Assembly (NCBI RefSeq): GCF_004114935.1
Contig: NZ_CP022221.1
Span: forward strand, 8,081,001-8,145,000
Direction: 5' to 3'
Length of the DNA: 64,000 bases
DNA from: Bradyrhizobium zhanjiangense
Lineage (GTDB): Bacteria > Pseudomonadota > Alphaproteobacteria > Rhizobiales > Xanthobacteraceae
Part shown: positions 35,607-44,352 of the stretch, piece after piece
How the letters are laid out: each line of letters begins with the position of its first letter
How positions within the stretch are numbered: position 1 is the stretch's first letter
Notes under the pieces: generated by a model
Told to the model about the DNA's origin: nothing
The model's input: only the letters and a program-made list of their open reading frames with translations
The model's database searches: none
Translations under genes and position numbers: made by a program

Positions 35607-36582
35607 CGCCGACGCGGCCAGCTCGATCAGGCGGGCCGATCCGTTTGCGCCGCTGACCTCCGACATGCTCGATGTCGGCGACGGCTTTGAGCTCTATGTC
35701 GAGAGCATCGGCCGCGCCGACGGCATCCCCGCGATCTATCTGCATGGCGGGCCTGGCAGCGGCTGCCAGCCCGACCATCGCCGCCTGTTCGATCCTGACC
35801 GCTTCTGTGCCGTGTTGTTCGACCAGCGCGGCTGCGGCCGCAGCCGTCCGAAGGGATCGCGCGAGCACAACACCACGGCGCACCTCATCGCGGACATGGA
35901 GAAGATCCGCGACAAGTTTGGCTTCCAGCGCTGGATGGTGGTCGGTGGCTCCTGGGGCGCGACGCTGGCGCTGGCTTATGCAGAGGCGCATCCCGAGCGC
36001 GTCTCCGGCATCGCGCTGCGCGCGACGTTTCTCGGCACGCGGGCGGAGGTCGAGACGGCGTTCACCTCGCGCCTGTCACAATTCTATCCCGCGCTGTACG
36101 AGGATTTTCTCAGCGTGCTGCCGCTCGAAGAGCGCGCGCGGCCCGTGGAGGCCTATTGGCGCCGCATCCTCGATGCCGATCCTGCCGTGCACGGTCCCAC
36201 CGCGCGGGCCTGGCACGACACCGAGCGCACCTTGTCCGAGCACAAGCCCGCCAAGACGCGGCTGGACCTGGCCTCGCTGAACGTCTGGCGCACGCTGCCT
36301 GCGACACCGTTCATGGAGGCGCACTATTTCGTCAACGACAGCTTCATGACCGAGAACCAGCTGTTGCGCAATGCAGGGCGGCTCGCCGGCATCCCCGGCA
36401 TCATCGTCCAGGGCCGCTACGATCTGTTGTGCCCGCCCGAGACGTCGCAGGCACTCGCGAAGGTTTGGCCGAATTCCGAGCTTCGCGTCGTGGAAGAAGC
36501 CGGACATTCGCTCTATGATGCCGGCGTGCGGGACGCGGTCATGAAGTCGATCGCGGACCTCGCATCGAAGACCGCGCGATAA
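35596..36582 (+). CDS. Prolyl aminopeptidase-like alpha/beta hydrolase in the pqq operon
   Basis: 328-residue S33-family enzyme. It has the oxyanion motif HGGPGSGC (50-57), the DQRGCGRS signature (76-83), nucleophile Ser119 in GGSWG, the acid in GRYDLLCPPE and the base in EAGHSLYD, all as in proline iminopeptidase, which removes N-terminal proline. I chose ATG 35596, which overlaps the pqqE end by 11 bases. Tight coupling to pqqE suggests, by position only, that it helps digest PqqA or its remnants; no pqqF/pqqG-type protease is present in this cluster. Confidence 0.88.
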   Translation: MGPDADAASSIRRADPFAPLTSDMLDVGDGFELYVESIGRADGIPAIYLHGGPGSGCQPDHRRLFDPDRFCAVLFDQRGCGRSRPKGSREHNTTAHLIADMEKIRDKFGFQRWMVVGGSWGATLALAYAEAHPERVSGIALRATFLGTRAEVETAFTSRLSQFYPALYEDFLSVLPLEERARPVEAYWRRILDADPAVHGPTARAWHDTERTLSEHKPAKTRLDLASLNVWRTLPATPFMEAHYFVNDSFMTENQLLRNAGRLAGIPGIIVQGRYDLLCPPETSQALAKVWPNSELRVVEEAGHSLYDAGVRDAVMKSIADLASKTAR

Positions 36583-36595
36583 CAGGATAAGAAGA

Positions 36596-37273
36596 ATGCC
36601 GCTCGCCGGGAAAGGCATGCTGCTGACGTCGATGAACATCGACGCGGCCGATGAGGCCGATTTCAACCGCTGGTACGATCGCGAGCATCTGGAAGAACGC
36701 GTCGCGATCGACGGATTCCTGGAGGCGCGGCGCTATGTCGCGCATGCCGCCAATCCCAAATATCTCTGCCTGTATTCGACCGCCACGCTCGACGTGCTCG
36801 ACAGCCCCGCCTACCGCGCGCGGCTCGCGAGCCCGACCGACTGGTCGCGGCAATGCATGGCACGTTTCAAGGACATGCTCCGCGTCGTCGCGCGCATCAC
36901 CATCAGCAACGGTACCGGGCGTGGCGCCGCGCTCGGCGTGGTGCGGCTGCGGCCGACACCCGACAACGCGGCGCGATGGCGCGATGCTCTGCATGACAAG
37001 CTGGCGCCGGACCAGCGCGACGGTATCATCTCCATGCATCTTCTGGAGAGCGAGCCCGAATTGTCGGGTGCAACGGCGGACATTCCGGCGGTACGCAATG
37101 AAGGCGCGCACGACTGGTTCGTGCTGATCGACGGCACGCATGTCGGCGCGGTCTCGGCCGTCATCGCCGAACGCTTCACCGGCCCCGCCGCCGCGCCCTT
37201 GCCGCTTCCCATCTCCGTCGGCACCTATTGCCTGATGTGGGATTTGGCCAAGAGCGACATCCCGCGCGGCTAG
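36596..37273 (+). CDS. EthD-like/dimeric alpha-beta barrel protein
   Basis: 225-residue protein. The N-terminal DFNRWYDREHLEERVAIDGF resembles the dimeric ferredoxin-like barrel of EthD-type proteins, and the second half (RWRDALHDKLAPDQRDG..SMHLLES) looks like a second barrel unit. AGGATAAGAAG precedes the ATG, 14 bases after the aminopeptidase gene, so it belongs to the end of the pqq transcription unit. Its function is unknown; such proteins often bind or oxidise small aromatic compounds. Confidence 0.72.
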   Translation: MPLAGKGMLLTSMNIDAADEADFNRWYDREHLEERVAIDGFLEARRYVAHAANPKYLCLYSTATLDVLDSPAYRARLASPTDWSRQCMARFKDMLRVVARITISNGTGRGAALGVVRLRPTPDNAARWRDALHDKLAPDQRDGIISMHLLESEPELSGATADIPAVRNEGAHDWFVLIDGTHVGAVSAVIAERFTGPAAAPLPLPISVGTYCLMWDLAKSDIPRG

Positions 37274-37513
37274 CGCGCTCACACACGCACCGCAATATGC
37301 TGCACCGCACGCACATCGTGCGCGGCGTTAATGCTGTGCGCGCGTAGCTCCCATGAAAGGCGGTGATCGCGCAAGTTTGCCGTTGTACTTCGGAGCCGTT
37401 CTAATAAGCTAACCCAATGACGTCATTCAGAAACCAGATCGAAGCGCATTAAGCGCTCGCCAAGCTCAAGAAAAGGCCGCGGGGTCTTTGGGGCCTGCGC
37501 GGACAGGGTAGGA

Positions 37514-39313
37514 ATGAAACCGACCGATATTGCGGCCCCCGACTACTTTCACAAAGTGGTCGATTGCCAGTGGGCCTGTCCTGCGCACACCCCGGTTCCC
37601 GAATACATCCGACTGATCGCCCAAGGCCGCTACAGCGACGCCTACATGATCAATTGGAAATCGAACGTGTTCCCTGGAATTTTGGGACGCACCTGCGATC
37701 GTCCATGCGAGCCGGCGTGCCGCCGCGGACGCGTCGAGGACAATCCGGTCGCGATCTGCCGCCTCAAGCGCGTCGCGGCCGACTTCAAGGACGACATCAG
37801 GCAGCGCCTGCCGCGCCCCGCCGCGAAGAACGGAAAGCGCGTTGCGCTGGTCGGCGGCGGTCCCGCCTCGCTGACGGTGGCGCGCGATCTCGCGCCGCTC
37901 GGCTATCACTGCACCGTGTTCGACGCCGATCCCGAAGCCGGCGGCATGATGCGCTCGCAGATCCCGAAATTCCGCCTGCCCAATTCGGTGATCGACGAAG
38001 AGACCGGCTACATCCTGGGTCTCGGCGTCGAATTCAAAGGCGGCCACCGCATCGACAGCATGAAGGCGCTGCTCGCGGAGAAATACGACGCGATCTTCGT
38101 CGGCTCCGGCGCGCCGCGCGGCCGCGAGCTCGACATTCCCGGCCGCAAGGAAGCCACCGCGAACATCCATATCGGCATCGAATGGCTGGCCTCGGTGTCG
38201 TTCGGCCATACCGACAGAATAGGCAAGCGCGTGATCGTGCTCGGCGGCGGCAACACCGCGATGGATTGCTGCCGCACCGCGCGCCGCCTCGGCGGCGAAG
38301 ACGTCAAGGTCGTCGTGCGCTCCGGCTTCGAGGAGATGAAGGCCTCGCCCTGGGAAAAGGAAGACGCGATCCACGAGGATATCCCGATCCTCAACTTCCT
38401 CGTCCCCGTCGCCTTCATCCACGACAATGGCAAGCTCACCGGCATCACCTTCCAGAAGGTGAAGGCCGAATACGACGCCAAGGGCCGCCGCAACCTCGTT
38501 CCATCAGGTGAGCCGGACCAGACCTTCGAATGCGACGACGTGCTGGTCGCGGTCGGCCAGGAGAACGCCTTCCCCTGGATCGAGCAGGATTGCGGCATCG
38601 AGTTCGACAAATGGCATATGCCCAAGGTCGATCCGAACACCTTCGTCTCGACCAATCCAAAGGTGTTCTTCGGCGGTGACGCTGCGTTCGGCCCCAAGAA
38701 CATCATCTGGGCGGTCGCGCACGGCCATGACGCCGCGCTGTCGATCCACAAACTGCTCTCGGGCGAAGATGTCAGCGAACGCCCGCTGCCGGAGGTGCAA
38801 ATCTCCTCGCAGAAGATGGGCATCCACGAATGGAGCTATGACAACGACATCTCGATCGACAAGCGCTTCAAGGTGCCGCATCGCGACAAGGTCGTCGCGC
38901 TGAAGGACATCCGCGCCGAGGTCGAGCTCGGCTACGACGTCAAGCTCGCGCTCGGCGAGGCGCATCGCTGCCTGAACTGCGATGTCCAGACCGTGTTCTC
39001 GACCTCGCTCTGCATCGAGTGCGATGCCTGCGCCGACATCTGCCCGATGGATTGCATCACCTTCACCGATAACGGCGAGGAGAGCGACCTGCGCCAGCGG
39101 CTGAAGGCGCCCGCGCCGCATGTGGACCAGGATCTCTACGTCTCCTCGGATCTCAAGACCGGGCGCGTGATGGTGAAGGACGAGGACGTCTGCCTGCATT
39201 GCGGGCTGTGCGCGGAGCGTTGTCCGACCGGCGCCTGGGACATGCAGAAATATTTCATCGAGATGACCCACGCAGGTTCGACATGCCCGACAAAAACCCG
39301 CTCAGCAGCGTAA
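37514..39313 (+). CDS. GltD-like flavoprotein with C-terminal ferredoxin domain (oxidoreductase partner)
   Basis: 599-residue electron-transfer protein. Residues 1-90 hold cysteines of the GltD type (Cys18, Cys22, Cys61, Cys65, Cys69) that bind Fe-S clusters. Two dinucleotide folds follow: VALVGGGPASLTVARDL near 109 (FAD) and VIVLGGGNTAMDCCRTA near 240 (NAD(P)). The C-terminus has two [4Fe-4S] motifs (CIECDACADICPMDC and CLHCGLCAERCPTG). It overlaps the oxidoreductase alpha gene by 31 bases, so it is the likely partner that passes electrons between NAD(P)H and the 2-oxoacid:ferredoxin enzyme. Confidence 0.9.
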   Translation: MKPTDIAAPDYFHKVVDCQWACPAHTPVPEYIRLIAQGRYSDAYMINWKSNVFPGILGRTCDRPCEPACRRGRVEDNPVAICRLKRVAADFKDDIRQRLPRPAAKNGKRVALVGGGPASLTVARDLAPLGYHCTVFDADPEAGGMMRSQIPKFRLPNSVIDEETGYILGLGVEFKGGHRIDSMKALLAEKYDAIFVGSGAPRGRELDIPGRKEATANIHIGIEWLASVSFGHTDRIGKRVIVLGGGNTAMDCCRTARRLGGEDVKVVVRSGFEEMKASPWEKEDAIHEDIPILNFLVPVAFIHDNGKLTGITFQKVKAEYDAKGRRNLVPSGEPDQTFECDDVLVAVGQENAFPWIEQDCGIEFDKWHMPKVDPNTFVSTNPKVFFGGDAAFGPKNIIWAVAHGHDAALSIHKLLSGEDVSERPLPEVQISSQKMGIHEWSYDNDISIDKRFKVPHRDKVVALKDIRAEVELGYDVKLALGEAHRCLNCDVQTVFSTSLCIECDACADICPMDCITFTDNGEESDLRQRLKAPAPHVDQDLYVSSDLKTGRVMVKDEDVCLHCGLCAERCPTGAWDMQKYFIEMTHAGSTCPTKTRSAA

Positions 39314-41130
39314 ACGACTTCGTCGTCCGCTTCGCCAACGTCAACGGCTCGGGCTCGGCCAGCGCCAACGAGATGTTCGCGCGCGCGATCCTGCGCCATG
39401 GCGTCCCCGTGAGCCCGCGCAACATCTTCCCCTCCAACATCCAGGGCCTGCCGACTTGGTACGAGGTGCGGGTGACGGAGGCCGGTCATCTCGGCGCCCG
39501 CGGCGGCGTCGACATGATGGTGGCGATGAACCCGCAGACCTGGGACAAGGACGTCGCCGGCATCGAGCCCGGCGGCTATTTGTTCTACGATTCCACCAAG
39601 CCGATGCCGTCGACCAAGTTCCGCGACGACATCACCGTGATCGGCGTGCCGCTCACCGCGATCACCAACTCGACCTATACCGATCCGCGCCAGCGCCAGC
39701 TGTTCAAGAACATCATCTATCTAGGTAGCCTCAGTGCACTGCTCGACATGGACCCGAAGCTGATCGAGCAACTGATCGGCGAGCAGTACAAGGGCAAGGA
39801 GAAGCTGCTCTCCTCCAACGTCCACGCGCTGCATCTCGGCCGTGACTGGGCGCTGCAGAATTTGAAATGCCCGATCGGGCTCAGGGTCAAGAAGTCCGAC
39901 AAGGTCGGCGACCGCATCTTCATCGAGGGCAATAGCGCCGCCGCGCTCGGCGCGGTCTATGGCGGTGCCACCGTGTGCGCCTGGTATCCGATCACGCCGT
40001 CCTCGTCGGTGGCGGAGGCCTTCACCGCCCACTGCAAGAAGTACCGCCACGATCCCGAGACCGGCAAGGCGAAATACGCCATCGTGCAGGGCGAGGACGA
40101 ACTCGCTTCGATTGGCATCGTCATCGGTGCCTCCTGGAACGGCGCCCGCGCCTTCACCGCGACCTCGGGCCCCGGCATCTCCTTGATGACCGAGTTCATC
40201 GGCCTCTCCTATTTCGCCGAGATCCCGGCCGTGATCATGAACATCCAGCGCGCCGGCCCCTCGACGGGCATGCCGACGCGCACCCAGCAATGCGACATCA
40301 TCGCCTGCGCCTATGCTTCGCACGGCGACACCAAGCATGTGCTGCTGTTCCCCGAAGATCCCGCCGAGGCGTTCGAATTCGCCGCTGCCGCGTTCGATCT
40401 CGCCGAGCGGTTGCAAACCACCATCTTCCTGATGCTCGACCTCGACATCGGCATGAACCACCGGCTCTGCCGTCCGTTGAAGTGGGACGATGCGCGGCAA
40501 TATGACCGCGGCAAGATCATGACGGCGGAGATGCTGGAGGAAGGCCGCGACTTCGGCCGCTATCTCGACGTCGACGGTGACGGCATCCCCTACCGCACCT
40601 ATCCCGGCACGCATCCGACCAAGGGCTCCTACTTCACCCGCGGCACCTCGCGCGACCGTTATGCGCGCTACTCCGAGGAAGGCACGGTCTATGCCGACAA
40701 CATGCAGCGCCTGGTGCGCAAGTTCGAGACCGCGCAGGACCTCGTACCGCGGCCGCTGCAGGCCAACGCGGAACGGCCGACCAAATATGGCGTGATCTAT
40801 TTCGGCTCGACCTCACCGGCGATGGACGAAGCGGTCGGCCTGTTGGAAGCGCGCGGGCATCAGCTCGACCGTCTGCGCATCCGCGCCTTCCCGTTCCACT
40901 CCAGCGTCGCGAGCTTCCTCGCCGAGCACGACTTCGTCTATGTGGTCGAGCAGAACCGCGACAGCCAACTCCGCCAGCTCATCGTCAACGAGAACGGCAT
41001 CGATCCCGTCCGCCTCGTGCCGATCGTGCATTACGACGGCACCCCGATCACCGCCCGTTTCATCGCAAAAGCCATTGGCGACCATCAGGATCACCTCAAG
41101 GTGACCCCGCTCCGCAAGGCCGTGTCATGA
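39283..41130 (+). CDS. 2-oxoacid:acceptor oxidoreductase, fused gamma-alpha subunit
   Basis: 615-residue subunit of a KorAB-type oxidoreductase that oxidatively decarboxylates 2-oxoacids (such as 2-oxoglutarate) to acyl-CoA. The gamma domain comes first (about 1-190, RFANVNGSGSASANEMFARA), then the alpha pyrimidine-binding domain with YPITPSSSVAEAF, EDELASIGIVIGASWNGARA and TSGPGISLMTEF. The C-terminal domain has YVVEQNRDSQLRQL. I chose ATG 39283, inside the upstream gene's end. It needs the beta subunit at 41303. Confidence 0.93.
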   Translation: MPDKNPLSSVNDFVVRFANVNGSGSASANEMFARAILRHGVPVSPRNIFPSNIQGLPTWYEVRVTEAGHLGARGGVDMMVAMNPQTWDKDVAGIEPGGYLFYDSTKPMPSTKFRDDITVIGVPLTAITNSTYTDPRQRQLFKNIIYLGSLSALLDMDPKLIEQLIGEQYKGKEKLLSSNVHALHLGRDWALQNLKCPIGLRVKKSDKVGDRIFIEGNSAAALGAVYGGATVCAWYPITPSSSVAEAFTAHCKKYRHDPETGKAKYAIVQGEDELASIGIVIGASWNGARAFTATSGPGISLMTEFIGLSYFAEIPAVIMNIQRAGPSTGMPTRTQQCDIIACAYASHGDTKHVLLFPEDPAEAFEFAAAAFDLAERLQTTIFLMLDLDIGMNHRLCRPLKWDDARQYDRGKIMTAEMLEEGRDFGRYLDVDGDGIPYRTYPGTHPTKGSYFTRGTSRDRYARYSEEGTVYADNMQRLVRKFETAQDLVPRPLQANAERPTKYGVIYFGSTSPAMDEAVGLLEARGHQLDRLRIRAFPFHSSVASFLAEHDFVYVVEQNRDSQLRQLIVNENGIDPVRLVPIVHYDGTPITARFIAKAIGDHQDHLKVTPLRKAVS

Positions 41131-41159
41131 TGATAGAGCGCAGGAATTGGATGCAATCA

Positions 41160-41287
41160 CCTCTCCCCGCGTGCGGGGAGAGGTCGGATTGCGCAGCAAT
41201 CCGGGTGAGGGGGACTCTCCACGAGTCGAACTCGTCGAAAGAGCCCCTCACCCCTACCCTCTCCCCGCGAAGAGCGGGGAGAGGGAG
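41160..41287. repeat. Palindromic repeat family B, copy 1, inside an operon
   Basis: Begins CCTCTCCCCGC-gt-GCGGGGAGAGG and ends CCTCTCCCCGCgaagaGCGGGGAGAGGG, with internal inverted pieces (GGATTGC/GCAATCC, ACGAGT/ACTCGT). It fills the 172-base gap between the alpha and beta subunit genes. An intact hairpin array there could lower beta expression or affect message processing. Confidence 0.85.
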
Positions 41288-41302
41288 CAGAGAGAGACTG
41301 TC

Positions 41303-42358
41303 ATGACCTACATCGCAAAACCGAAATTCCATCATCCGGGCCTGAAGAAGAACGAGCTCGGCTATACCCGCCGCGATTACGAAGGCAAGATCTCGACGCT
41401 GTGCGCCGGCTGCGGCCACGATTCGATCACGGCCTCGATCATCGAGGCCTGCTATGAGCTCTCGATCGAGCCGCATCGGGTGGCAAAAATCTCCGGCATC
41501 GGCTGCTCGTCGAAGACGCCGGACTATTTCCTCGGCAACTCACACGGCTTCAACTCGGTGCATGGCCGCATGCCCAGCGTGCTGACAGGCGCCAACCTCG
41601 CCAACCGCGATTTGATCTATCTGGGCGTCTCCGGCGACGGCGATTCCGCCTCGATCGGCTTCGGCCAGTTCGCCCATTCGATCCGGCGCGCCGTCAACAT
41701 GACCTATATCGTCGAGAACAATGGCGTCTACGGCCTGACCAAGGGTCAGTTCTCGGCCACCGCTGACCGCGGCTCGAAGAGCAAGAAGGGCGTCACCAAC
41801 ACCGACAACGCCATCGACCTCGTCGCGATCGCGCTGCAACTCGGTGCCACCTTCGTCGCGCGCAGCTTCTCCGGCGACAAGACCCAGCTCGTGCCGCTGA
41901 TTGCGGCGGCGATCCGCCACAAGGGCGCGTCGTTCATCGACGTCATCAGCCCCTGCATCGCCTTCAACAATCACGCCGGCTCGACCAAGAGCTTCGACTA
42001 TGTCCGCGAGCACAATGACGCGGTGAACCGGCTCGACGTGCTGGTCGGCCGCGATCCTATCGCGGTGGACTATGCGCCGGGCACGGTGCAGGTGGTGGAG
42101 CAGCACGACGGCAGCAAGGTCGCGCTGCGCAAGATCGACGCCGACTACGATCCGCATGACCGTTTGGGCGCGATGACCTTCCTGCAAAAGCACGCCGCCA
42201 AGGGGCAGATCGTCACCGGCCTGCTCTATGTCGACCCCGACGCGGAAGACCTGCACGAGCATCTCAACACGGTCGAGACGCCGCTCAACACGCTGGAGGC
42301 GGATGCGCTCTGCCCGGGCTCGGCGGTGCTGGACAAGATCAACGCCAGCCTGCGGTGA
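41303..42358 (+). CDS. 2-oxoacid:ferredoxin oxidoreductase beta subunit
   Basis: 351-residue thiamine-diphosphate-binding subunit. It has the CAGCGHDSI motif (Cys34, Cys37) near the N-terminus, GIGCSSKTPDYF, and the TPP motif GDGDSASIGFGQF...NMTYIVENN typical of KorB/PorB. I chose ATG 41303, which follows the repeat and is preceded by GAGAGAGAC; the longer frame would read through the repeat. It completes the enzyme with the subunit at 39283. Its stop abuts the stop of the convergent DUF4399 gene. Confidence 0.94.
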   Translation: MTYIAKPKFHHPGLKKNELGYTRRDYEGKISTLCAGCGHDSITASIIEACYELSIEPHRVAKISGIGCSSKTPDYFLGNSHGFNSVHGRMPSVLTGANLANRDLIYLGVSGDGDSASIGFGQFAHSIRRAVNMTYIVENNGVYGLTKGQFSATADRGSKSKKGVTNTDNAIDLVAIALQLGATFVARSFSGDKTQLVPLIAAAIRHKGASFIDVISPCIAFNNHAGSTKSFDYVREHNDAVNRLDVLVGRDPIAVDYAPGTVQVVEQHDGSKVALRKIDADYDPHDRLGAMTFLQKHAAKGQIVTGLLYVDPDAEDLHEHLNTVETPLNTLEADALCPGSAVLDKINASLR

Positions 42359-42808
42359 TCATTTACTCCGCGCTGAAGCAGTCGGCCTGACGCGGATCGT
42401 GATCTTCTCCGACACGACCGGCGGAACGAACGGATAGTGCTTGGCGTCACCGAGCACCAGCTGCAGCGTGTGGGTGCCCGGCAGAAGGTCCAACATGGTT
42501 TCGGTTTGCCCTGCGCCGAAATGCAGGTGCGACTTGTCTTGCGGGATCGGCTCCTTGGGATCGATGGGATCATTGACGTCGACCAGCAGATGGTGATGAC
42601 CGGCGTTCTGGTAGTCATCACCGGCATGCGTCACACCCATGTTGCGTAAGCCGAACCGGACCCAGACTCCACCGCGAACTTTCTGCCCGTCATGCGGCGT
42701 GATGAAATAGAGCTTGGCGTCCTTGTGCGCGCTCTTGCCCTGCGAGTAGGCCGCGCCCGGGAGCAATGCGATCGCGGCCGCCAGGGCGGCGCAGGAAATG
42801 ATCTTCAT
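42359..42808 (-). CDS. DUF4399 periplasmic protein
   Basis: 149-residue exported protein: signal peptide MKIISCAALAAAIALLPGAA, then AKLYFITPHDGQKVRGGVWVRFGL, NAGHHHLLVDVND, DKSHLHFGAGQTE and LLPGTHTLQLVLGDA. The histidine-rich pattern is that of DUF4399, a family often encoded near metal- or stress-related genes. I chose ATG 42808 for the clean signal; the longer frame lies in the cyclase gene. It begins 17 bases after that gene's stop, so they may be co-transcribed. Function unknown. Confidence 0.85.
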   Translation of the reverse strand: MKIISCAALAAAIALLPGAAYSQGKSAHKDAKLYFITPHDGQKVRGGVWVRFGLRNMGVTHAGDDYQNAGHHHLLVDVNDPIDPKEPIPQDKSHLHFGAGQTETMLDLLPGTHTLQLVLGDAKHYPFVPPVVSEKITIRVRPTASARSK

Positions 42809-42825
42809 CAAATCTACTCCAGCAC

Positions 42826-44352
42826 TTATGGACTGAGCGCGACACGGAATCCATGCGTGGGGTAACGGACATTGGTGTCGTAACCATCGCGGTTTGACGG
42901 CCGGACATATCTTGAATCGTTCTTCCAGGAGCCCGACCGCAGGACATGAGAGCTGCAGTCCGCGCTGCTCCACGCCGAGCCGTCGCTCGGCGCGCCCTGA
43001 TAGGTCCTGTGCCAGCAGTCCTCGACCCACTGATCGATGCCGCCGCCCATGTCGTAGAGCCCGAATGGATTGGGTTTGAAGCTGCCGACCTTGGCCGGCT
43101 GCTCGGCCGCAAGATCACCGCAATCCTTGCACCCGGCCATGCCCGGCTGGAGCTTGTCGCCCCACCAATATTTGGTCTGCGTTCCGCCGCGGGCGGCATA
43201 TTCCCATTCGGCTTCGCTCGGAAGCCGGTAGGCCTTCTTCGTCGCCTGCGCGAGCCAGGCGGCATATTGCTGCGCGTCGGTCCAGCTCACATTGCCGACC
43301 GGGGAATCGTCCTTGCCGGTGGCGGTGAATCCGCACGCCTTGGCGGCGGCGCATTCGTTCCATTCCTGCACCGTCACCGGATATTTTGCGATCGAGAACG
43401 GCTTGATCGAGACCTGGTGAACAGGCCGTTCGGTCGGATCGTCATTGCTTCCCATCGCGAAGCTGCCGCCGCGAATGCCGATCATCTCGGGTTCGCGAGG
43501 TGGCGTCGCCGATGGGCTGGGCACCGGTGACGGCGACGGAGGGGCCGAAGCCAATGACGGAGATGGTTGCGGCGTCTGCGTCGCCGCCTCGCGCGGCGAC
43601 GGCTGCGGGATCGGTGACGCGGCCGGGGAAGCGGTTGGCGTAGCGGCCTGCTCGCCCATCCTGCCGGGCTGCGTCAGCACGTACCAAAGCACGTAGCCGG
43701 CCATCACCAGCAATGCCGTGATCAGAAGAAATAGCAGGACGCTCTCGCGCCGGCTTCGCGTCCTGCCGACCGCATCGGCATCCGGCAGCACGCGATAGAT
43801 GCGCACCGGATCGGTGATATTCTTGACCTTGCGATCCCCGAGCGACTCATAGCCGCACACCACCTTGTGCTTGATCTGCTCGTAGATCGCGCCCGAGATA
43901 TAGACCTGGCCGGGCTCGGCAATGCCCTCAATGCGGGTGGCGATGTTGACGCCGTCGCCGTAGACGTCGTCCGGCTCTACGATCACATCGCCGAGATTGA
44001 CGCCAATCCGGTATTCGAGGCGCGAATGTTTCGGAAGCGAGGCGTTGCGGCCGATGAGGTTCTGCTGGATGACGATACTGCAGCGAACGGCCTCAACAGG
44101 GCTATCGAAAATGGCGATGAAGCCATCGCCCGTCGTCTTCACCAGACTTCCATGGTGCTCGATGATGGTGGGCTGGATGATATCGCGCTCGATGCGCTTG
44201 ACGCGGACATGCGTCCCCTCCTCGTCGGCCTGCATGATGCGGCTGTAGGAAGCGATGTCACCGACGATGATCGCCGCAAGACGGCGAGGCATGGGCCCGT
44301 GTGGAGGCGGCTCATCCTGGTTGCCGGATCTGAAGTTGCGAATTTCGCCCAT
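42826..44352 (-). CDS. Membrane adenylate/guanylate cyclase fused to an FGE-like domain
   Basis: 508-residue three-part protein. Residues 24-190 are a class III nucleotide cyclase with metal ligands Asp32 (VGDIASYS) and Asp76 (TTGDGFIAIF) and the YGDGVNIATRIE segment. A single membrane helix lies at about 204-226. A Pro/Ser/Ala/Thr-rich linker (235-290) leads to a C-terminal formylglycine-generating-enzyme/SUMF1 fold (GGSFAMGSNDDPTERPVH, PVGNVSWTDAQQYAAWLA, RLPSEAEWEYAARGG, GLYDMGGGIDQWVED). The catalytic cysteines of true FGEs are missing: the region reads RSGSWKNDSRYVR. The outer domain is therefore more likely a binding module. The cyclase makes cAMP or cGMP inside the cell, perhaps in response to it. 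Confidence 0.92.
   Translation of the reverse strand: MGEIRNFRSGNQDEPPPHGPMPRRLAAIIVGDIASYSRIMQADEEGTHVRVKRIERDIIQPTIIEHHGSLVKTTGDGFIAIFDSPVEAVRCSIVIQQNLIGRNASLPKHSRLEYRIGVNLGDVIVEPDDVYGDGVNIATRIEGIAEPGQVYISGAIYEQIKHKVVCGYESLGDRKVKNITDPVRIYRVLPDADAVGRTRSRRESVLLFLLITALLVMAGYVLWYVLTQPGRMGEQAATPTASPAASPIPQPSPREAATQTPQPSPSLASAPPSPSPVPSPSATPPREPEMIGIRGGSFAMGSNDDPTERPVHQVSIKPFSIAKYPVTVQEWNECAAAKACGFTATGKDDSPVGNVSWTDAQQYAAWLAQATKKAYRLPSEAEWEYAARGGTQTKYWWGDKLQPGMAGCKDCGDLAAEQPAKVGSFKPNPFGLYDMGGGIDQWVEDCWHRTYQGAPSDGSAWSSADCSSHVLRSGSWKNDSRYVRPSNRDGYDTNVRYPTHGFRVALSP

Noticed and set aside
41147..41302. Longer start for the oxidoreductase beta subunit
   Set aside because: The frame reads through the family B repeat; the conserved N-terminus begins at 41303.
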